11,165 nt of DNA from Legionellales bacterium. GTDB taxonomy: Bacteria > Pseudomonadota > Gammaproteobacteria > Berkiellales > Berkiellaceae. This document shows, in pieces, positions 6,945 to 11,165 of the stretch. The stretch spans positions 1 through 11,165 of the forward strand of contig JAHFQF010000064.1 of the NCBI GenBank assembly GCA_023266435.1, given 5' to 3'. The first letter of the stretch is position 1. Each line of letters starts with the position of its first letter. Below the pieces are notes generated by a model. That model was not told the origin of the DNA. It ran no database searches and saw only the letters and a program-made list of their open reading frames with translations. The position numbers and the translations under genes were made by a program.

Positions 6945-7054
6945 GCTTAGACGCAGCCTGCATTTACTTTAATATAAAAAGCATCACTTGACCTACTGTT
7001 TCACCCAGGACTAATCAGTCATAAAGCGCTGCAGCAAAACTGGAGAAAAGCTAG

Positions 7055-7291
7055 CAGACATCTATCTTTCGATATAGCGGGTATGTAACCCAGAAGTTTA
7101 AACATATGTCGAGTTCTGATGATGCAGATAAAAAATAACGTGCATAACCTTTAGGTGAGCTGAGTACATTGCAGGCCAGTATTACCATTGTCGCGCTTGA
7201 AGAAAAATCAGTAACCGATAAAATGATTCTAGAGATTCAAAAAGAAATAGTAAGTGCAGCCAAAGGACTGAAGCAGAATGAGAGTTATTGA
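7055..7291 (+). pseudogene. Possible decayed or very short coding sequence upstream of the 131-residue ORF
   Basis: In one frame the stretch after a TAG at 7052-7054 reads as plausible protein, including HMSSSDDADKK. It is broken by TAA at 7136 and 7145, then reads on open as LGELSTLQASITIVALEEK and onward to a TGA at 7289-7291. The last part could instead be a real short ORF (about 40 codons) from TTG at 7169, since AGGTGA at 7153-7158 lies ten bases before it. Its TGA overlaps the TTG start of the next ORF at 7288. Either a gene broken by in-frame stops or a small coupled leader ORF would fit. No family is recognised. Confidence 0.3.
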
Positions 7292-7683
7292 AACAAGAAC
7301 AGTCAGCGATGGCACGAGTTCAACCTCCATCGGATCAGAATCTTGTCACTCAGGATGTTGTCCAGGACAAAGAGATTCAGTCTGTCACACCATTAGCTGT
7401 AGTAAGTAATCTAGAACAAAAAAATACTGATCCACCGCTACCCTCTATAGAGGAAGCAGAAGAACAGATAAAAATGTTCACCGCAAAGCTGGCGGATGAA
7501 GAGGATGATGAAAATGAAAAGCAAAATCTAGATACCTTTAAAGATTCCGTATTAGCAGTTGCAGTATCTACAGTGCAGCCAAACGCGTTGACTGCTTGTG
7601 ACCGCCCTCATCGTATGAGTCGCGAGGAAAGAGCCGATAGCGTAATTGAAACGCACAAGAAGAGTGAGAAGCCTAGCCCCTAG
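7288..7683 (+). CDS. Unrecognised small acidic protein (possible gene remnant or effector-like)
   Basis: This 131-residue protein is not one I recognise. The start shown is TTG at 7288, with weak GAGAG just upstream; an ATG at 7309 (residue 8) is an alternative but has no Shine-Dalgarno. The frame is closed by a TGA at 7279, so the protein cannot extend further in this frame. Residues 1-50 are polar and Gln/Val-rich. Residues 53-81 are a charged, probably helical segment with an acidic run DEEDDENE at 70-77. Residues 107-131 are basic and hydrophilic and end in KKSEKPSP. There is no signal peptide, membrane segment or catalytic motif. The composition resembles the disordered segments of the 316-residue protein at the left end, and it may be the surviving 3' part of a larger broken gene. 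The ORF could also be fortuitous. Confidence 0.45.
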   Translation: MKQEQSAMARVQPPSDQNLVTQDVVQDKEIQSVTPLAVVSNLEQKNTDPPLPSIEEAEEQIKMFTAKLADEEDDENEKQNLDTFKDSVLAVAVSTVQPNALTACDRPHRMSREERADSVIETHKKSEKPSP

Positions 7684-7701
7684 TCCCCTGCTTTAGCGAC
7701 A

Positions 7702-7710
7702 TGGTATGAT
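7702..7710 (+). promoter_or_regulatory. Extended -10 promoter for pepN
   Basis: TGGTATGAT at 7702-7710 is an extended -10 element: TG, one base, then TATGAT, a five-of-six -10 match. No recognisable -35 lies at the right distance, which is usual for extended -10 promoters. Transcription would begin near 7717, leaving a leader of about 25 nt that holds the pepN ribosome binding site. Confidence 0.5.
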
Positions 7711-7725
7711 GGCACAAACTTAATT

Positions 7726-7730
7726 AGGAG
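7726..7730 (+). promoter_or_regulatory. Shine-Dalgarno AGGAG deciding the pepN start
   Basis: AGGAG ends at 7730. The in-frame GTG at 7733 is only two bases away, too close for initiation. The ATG at 7742 is eleven bases away, slightly long but workable. Starting at the ATG also gives an N-terminus (MTVQPQTIYLKDYLAPAYWI) that lines up with the start of E. coli PepN. Confidence 0.6.
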
Positions 7731-7741
7731 TAGTGCCCATC

Positions 7742-10351
7742 ATGACCGTGCAACCTCAAACCATTTATTTAAAAGACTATTTAGCGCCTGCCTATTGGAT
7801 TAAGACAGTTGATTTGATTATTACCTTGCGTGAAGAGGACGCCCTTGTTATGGCTACGCTGCAATTAGAGCAGAATGTCAAGGTGCCTCAAACTGGCCGG
7901 CTTACTTTGCAAGGTGAAAATCAACAGCTGTTAGAGATTGAGATCGATGGGCGAGTGCTCAGCGCTGCTGAGTATGTATTGACTGACAGTGATCTTACGC
8001 TGCCTTTGACCGCTAAGAGTGCAACCGTGCGTATTCAAAGTACTCACCGCCCTAAAGAAAACAAAACTTTAAGTGGATTGTATTACTCAAATGGTAATTA
8101 TTGTACGCAGTGTGAAGCGGAAGGTTTTAGAAGAATTACTTACTTTTTAGATAGACCGGATGTTTTATCTGTCTTCACAACCACGCTGATTGCAGAGCAA
8201 GCACAGTATCCTTATTTGTTAGCCAATGGTAACTGTGTGGATCAAGGCGAGAACGACGATGGGACGCATTGGGTTAAATGGCAAGATCCTTTCCCTAAAC
8301 CAGCCTATTTGTTTGCGATGGTTGCAGGTGATTTAGCTAAGTTAACAGATACCTATACAACGCGCTCAGGCAAAGTCGTTGCCCTAGAGTTTTATGTAGA
8401 ACATCACAATCAAAACCAAGTCGAGCATGCGATTCAGTCTTTAAAAAGATCGATGGCCTTTGATGAAAAAGTCTATGGGCTTGAATATGATTTAGAGCTT
8501 TATATGGTTGTTGCCGTAGAAGACTTTAATATGGGTGCCATGGAAAACAAAGGCTTAAATATTTTTAATACTAAATACGTGCTGGCTGATCAAAACACAG
8601 CCACAGACACGGATTATCAAAACATTGAAAGTGTCATCGGGCATGAATATTTCCATAATTGGTCTGGTAATCGCGTGACGTTGAGAGACTGGTTTCAATT
8701 AAGCTTAAAAGAAGGATTTACTGTTTATAGAGAGCAGCAATTTGCTGCCGCCTGTGGATCGCCTACCTGTAATCGCATTGATGAAGTCAATCTGATTCGC
8801 ACACGTCAGTTTGCAGAAGATGCAGGCCCCATGGCGCATGCAGTACGTCCTGAAAGTTATATCGAAATTAATAACTTTTATACGATGACAGTGTATCAAA
8901 AGGGTGCAGAAGTAATTCGTATGCTGCATACGCTACTCGGAGATGAGGCCTATTATGCAGGAACGAGCTTGTACTTTAAGCGGCACGACGGTCAAGCTGT
9001 GACGACGGATGATTTTGTACAAGCAATGAGTGATGCATCAGGAAAAGATTTAAAACAATTTTTAAACTGGTATCGTCAGGCAGGCACGCCCTCGGTGACG
9101 CTAAGTGGTGAGTATTATGGGAAGGGACAGCGCTTTATTTTAACAGCGTCACAGTCTTGCCCACCAACACCCCAGCAGCCTAACAAAGCGCCTTTTGTGA
9201 TTCCTATCAAAATTCAATTACTCGATAATCAGGGAACAGCCTTATTGCCAGCCAATACGGTCATTGTGCTGACAGAAGGCACGCAACAGTTTGAATTTAA
9301 CAACATCACGCAAGCACCAACACCGTCTTTGTTTGGCCAGTTCTCTGCGCCAGTGAAGTGGGATTACCCTTATACACAAAGTGAGCAGCATATTTTGCTC
9401 CGTCATGATACTTGTCCTGTGAATCGTTGGGACATTGGTCAAACCATGATGAGTAATGCCATTTTAGCTGGATTGGCTCAGCCAGAAACAGCCGCTCTGC
9501 CTGGTGACATGCTAGAAATTTTAAAAGCTTTAATTCAAGATCAAAAAGAAGATCCAGCGCTGTTGTCTCGTTTGCTCACATTACCTGGATTTGGGTTTCT
9601 TGGAGAAAAGTTATCATGCATTGAGCCACAAGTTTTATTAGCAACGATATTGCGCATTGAACAGCAAATTGCGGATGTATTGTATGAGCCTCTATTACAG
9701 CGTTATGAACACAGTTTACCTAAAGGCGTCTACCAGTATAACCAGAAAGACATGGGTTTACGCGCGATGGCTAATGTGTGCTTATATTATTTAGTGCGTG
9801 CGCAGCAAGGGCAGGGATTAAATTTAGCTGTAGCTCAATATCAAGCTGCAGATAACATGACCCTACGAATGGGCAGTTTACGGGCGGTGAATGATTTTGA
9901 TGCAGCATTGCGCAATAATTTACTGAGTGATTTTTATAGCCGCTATCAAGATTATGCCTTGGTAGTCGATAAGTGGTTGAGTTTGCATGCCACTGCGCGT
10001 CATGTGAATTGTTTTAAGCAAGTTCAAACTTTAACCCATCATCCTGCCTTTCATTGGACAAATCCTAACAAAGTTTATAGCTTACTGGGTGCGTTTGGAC
10101 AAAATCCGATGGCATTCCACCAAGCAGATGGCAGTGGCTATGCCTTTTTAGCGCAAGCAGTGTGTGATTTAGATCGAAAAAATCCTCAGGTTGCTTCGCG
10201 CATGATTGATCCACTGACGCAGGCTAAAAAATACGCGGCACCTTATAGACAACACATGACAGACGCACTGCACCAATTAAGCAAAGAAAAACTGTCTGCG
10301 AATGTGTATGAAAAAGTCAGTAAGTCCCTAGAGGAATTACAACATGCCTGA
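7742..10351 (+). CDS. pepN: Aminopeptidase N, M1 family zinc metalloprotease
   Basis: This cytoplasmic enzyme removes N-terminal amino acids from peptides in the last steps of protein turnover. From the ATG at 7742 it is 869 residues, matching E. coli PepN (870). Hallmarks are all present: the substrate-binding GAMEN motif at 265-269, the zinc site HEYFH at 301-305 with the third ligand E324 in KEGFT, and the transition-state tyrosine Y385 in VYQKGAEVIRMLHTLLG. Domain order follows the family: N-terminal beta domain, thermolysin-like catalytic domain, a small beta domain (about 440-545) and a long helical C-terminal domain. No signal peptide is seen. The GTG three codons upstream is rejected because of ribosome binding site spacing. 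The gene overlaps the next gene by 8 nt and has its own extended -10 promoter. It appears intact. Confidence 0.97.
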   Translation: MTVQPQTIYLKDYLAPAYWIKTVDLIITLREEDALVMATLQLEQNVKVPQTGRLTLQGENQQLLEIEIDGRVLSAAEYVLTDSDLTLPLTAKSATVRIQSTHRPKENKTLSGLYYSNGNYCTQCEAEGFRRITYFLDRPDVLSVFTTTLIAEQAQYPYLLANGNCVDQGENDDGTHWVKWQDPFPKPAYLFAMVAGDLAKLTDTYTTRSGKVVALEFYVEHHNQNQVEHAIQSLKRSMAFDEKVYGLEYDLELYMVVAVEDFNMGAMENKGLNIFNTKYVLADQNTATDTDYQNIESVIGHEYFHNWSGNRVTLRDWFQLSLKEGFTVYREQQFAAACGSPTCNRIDEVNLIRTRQFAEDAGPMAHAVRPESYIEINNFYTMTVYQKGAEVIRMLHTLLGDEAYYAGTSLYFKRHDGQAVTTDDFVQAMSDASGKDLKQFLNWYRQAGTPSVTLSGEYYGKGQRFILTASQSCPPTPQQPNKAPFVIPIKIQLLDNQGTALLPANTVIVLTEGTQQFEFNNITQAPTPSLFGQFSAPVKWDYPYTQSEQHILLRHDTCPVNRWDIGQTMMSNAILAGLAQPETAALPGDMLEILKALIQDQKEDPALLSRLLTLPGFGFLGEKLSCIEPQVLLATILRIEQQIADVLYEPLLQRYEHSLPKGVYQYNQKDMGLRAMANVCLYYLVRAQQGQGLNLAVAQYQAADNMTLRMGSLRAVNDFDAALRNNLLSDFYSRYQDYALVVDKWLSLHATARHVNCFKQVQTLTHHPAFHWTNPNKVYSLLGAFGQNPMAFHQADGSGYAFLAQAVCDLDRKNPQVASRMIDPLTQAKKYAAPYRQHMTDALHQLSKEKLSANVYEKVSKSLEELQHA

Positions 10352-10562
10352 GTGTGTGGTTGTATTAAATATAGATACAGCTGCACTGCTTCGTTATTAC
10401 AGCGGTAGAGCCTCTGCCGTACAAGCGCGAGCAGTAGATGGTCGGATAATTCAGTTTCCGGCCAGCGCCCTACGCGCTTTTGTAACCAGCAGTGGGGTGC
10501 AAGGGACCTTTAAGTTGATTTTTGATGAAAAAAATCAATTGGTTGCCATGACCAAAGTATAA
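10344..10562 (+). CDS. DUF2835 family protein
   Basis: This 72-residue protein fits the DUF2835 family of small gammaproteobacterial proteins. The family pattern is visible in the N-terminal strand ending LRYYSGRA, the central GRIIQFPASALRAFVT, and the end GVQGTFKLIFDEKNQL. Its function is not known. The ATG at 10344 lies inside the end of pepN, overlapping it by 8 nt, and GAGGA at 10331-10335 within pepN serves as the ribosome binding site, so translation is likely coupled to pepN. The same pepN-DUF2835 order occurs in Pseudomonas, which suggests a conserved operon. The fold is predicted to be mostly beta with one helix; there is no signal peptide or membrane segment. Confidence 0.85.
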   Translation: MPECVVVLNIDTAALLRYYSGRASAVQARAVDGRIIQFPASALRAFVTSSGVQGTFKLIFDEKNQLVAMTKV

Positions 10563-10596
10563 TCAAACTACGCATTTTGAAGGATCTTGGGTATAT

Positions 10597-11165
10597 TTAT
10601 CGAAGCGCGCGTCTACTTCCCTGCTCGATATCCTGCTTAAATTGTGCATGTAATGCTTCTAAAACTGCCTGTTGATCAATGGCTCGAGTTGATTTTGATA
10701 GATGAGCTGTGATGCTTTCTTTTTCAAACAGTGCGTTTGTCTGAGGGGATAGATCTAAGGTTTGCTGTACCTGCTTTATCTGAGCATCTGTCTGTTTGGG
10801 GGTTGGAGCAATAGGTATCTGTTGAATAATATCATGCAATGCGCTGCGTCGTTGCTCTAAAGCATTGTCTGCCATTCTTTCTTGTTTAGAAGCGATGCGA
10901 GTTAAATCCAACGACAGATTGTGCTGCGCGATTTTTGCATCAAAGTCTGTCAATGTTTTCAGCAAATTGGCCTTCAGAATCTCACCGTATTTTTTTACGT
11001 CTTCAGGATTATTATTGTTACGCAAGTTTTGCTGATACTGTTTGGTTTGAGCTAAGACGTAACCTGTGAGATCGGTAATTAATTGAATTTTATTTAAAAG
11101 CAAGTTGCATAAAGCATCTTGATGAATGAGGGCCGTATTTTTTTGGATGAGTGCGTGTTGATAAC
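10597..11165 (-). CDS. C-terminal part of an unrecognised coiled-coil protein, cut by the window edge
   Basis: The frame is open from the TAA at 10597-10599 to the right edge, so only about 188 C-terminal residues are present and the true start is outside the window. The TTG at 11103 is not a convincing start, because the reading frame continues upstream as protein-like sequence (YQHALIQKNTALIHQDALCN). The visible part is Gln/Leu/Lys-rich and almost entirely helical, with heptad-like hydrophobic spacing (ALIQKN..., ITDLTGYVLAQTKQYQQNL, AVLEALHAQFKQDI) and an Asn run, NNNN. A Pro-containing break lies at IPIAPTPK. It ends in SRRALR. No family, signal or catalytic motif is recognised. It converges with the DUF2835 gene across a 34-nt gap. 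A structural or secreted coiled-coil protein is possible but unproven. Confidence 0.7.
   Translation of the reverse strand, partial: YQHALIQKNTALIHQDALCNLLLNKIQLITDLTGYVLAQTKQYQQNLRNNNNPEDVKKYGEILKANLLKTLTDFDAKIAQHNLSLDLTRIASKQERMADNALEQRRSALHDIIQQIPIAPTPKQTDAQIKQVQQTLDLSPQTNALFEKESITAHLSKSTRAIDQQAVLEALHAQFKQDIEQGSRRALR

Larger units (their letters stand above)
6880..7054. other. Divergent regulatory region upstream of yeaG
   Basis: This is the non-coding part of the gap between yeaG and the plus-strand genes. It contains the yeaG Shine-Dalgarno (6885-6890), the candidate yeaG promoter and inverted repeat (6915-6944), and an AT-rich stretch around 6965-6980 that contains TATATT on the minus strand but no convincing -35 partner. 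TTGACC at about 6989 on the plus strand also lacks a good -10. I see no tRNA, riboswitch or terminator here. Confidence 0.6.

Noticed and set aside
7733..7741. GTG at 7733 as the pepN start
   Set aside because: It lies only two bases after AGGAG; the ATG at 7742 has workable spacing and matches the known PepN N-terminus.
10528..10555. Intrinsic terminator for the minus-strand gene (TTGGT/ACCAA stem followed by a T-run on the minus strand)
   Set aside because: The stem is only 5 bp, AT-leaning, with a 7-base loop, and the T-run is four bases away; too weak to call.
11101..11103. TTG as the start of the minus-strand gene at the right edge
   Set aside because: The frame stays open and protein-like to the window end, so the start is most likely outside the window.
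1..11165. CRISPR array, tRNA, rRNA, insertion sequence or integrase
   Set aside because: I saw no regularly spaced repeats, no cloverleaf or rRNA-like sequence, and no transposase or integrase reading frame or terminal inverted repeats.

Overview
The window looks like part of a chromosome from a host-associated gammaproteobacterium, most plausibly of the order Legionellales or a related intracellular lineage. Three conserved housekeeping blocks support Gammaproteobacteria: yeaG-yeaH-spoVR, pepN, and a DUF2835 gene directly after pepN. Around them sit fast-evolving, family-less genes whose proteins carry eukaryote-style short linear motifs and, in one case, a C-terminal acidic block like a Dot/Icm signal. 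The genus cannot be fixed from the sequence alone.

Layout. Positions 117-1067 (+) encode a 316-residue unrecognised protein. It has a GILK motif followed by a KHVSF motif (the paired SILK/RVxF docking signature of eukaryotic protein phosphatase 1 partners), a 60-residue tandem repeat, and a C-terminal Glu/Asp block. Converging on it, with a 12-nt gap, is a 335-residue unrecognised protein (1080-2087, -) that ends in CCLS, a possible CaaX prenylation box, and has an acidic DEDWYTV segment near its N-terminus. This second gene lies 35 nt downstream of spoVR on the same strand, so it is probably the last gene of the stress operon yeaG (4951-6879) > yeaH (3652-4938) > spoVR (2123-3640). That operon appears to start from a promoter near 6915-6944, whose -10 box overlaps a perfect 7+7 inverted repeat at 6916-6935.

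The divergent intergenic region (about 6880-7287) contains a stretch that looks like coding sequence broken by in-frame stops. It runs into a 131-residue acidic unrecognised ORF with a TTG start (7288-7683). Next come an extended -10 promoter, pepN (M1 aminopeptidase N, ATG at 7742) and a DUF2835 gene overlapping pepN by 8 nt. A minus-strand coiled-coil-type gene runs off the right edge (10597-11165); only its C-terminal 188 or so residues are present.

How the genes fit together. YeaG (PrkA-type AAA+ kinase-like protein), YeaH (von Willebrand A domain) and SpoVR form a widely conserved stationary-phase/starvation module. PepN trims peptides in the cytoplasm. The most interesting signal is the pair of convergent putative host-directed proteins at the left end: one with a PP1-docking signature, the other with a candidate lipidation box and apparently expressed with the starvation operon. 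The host-directed roles are inference from short motifs.
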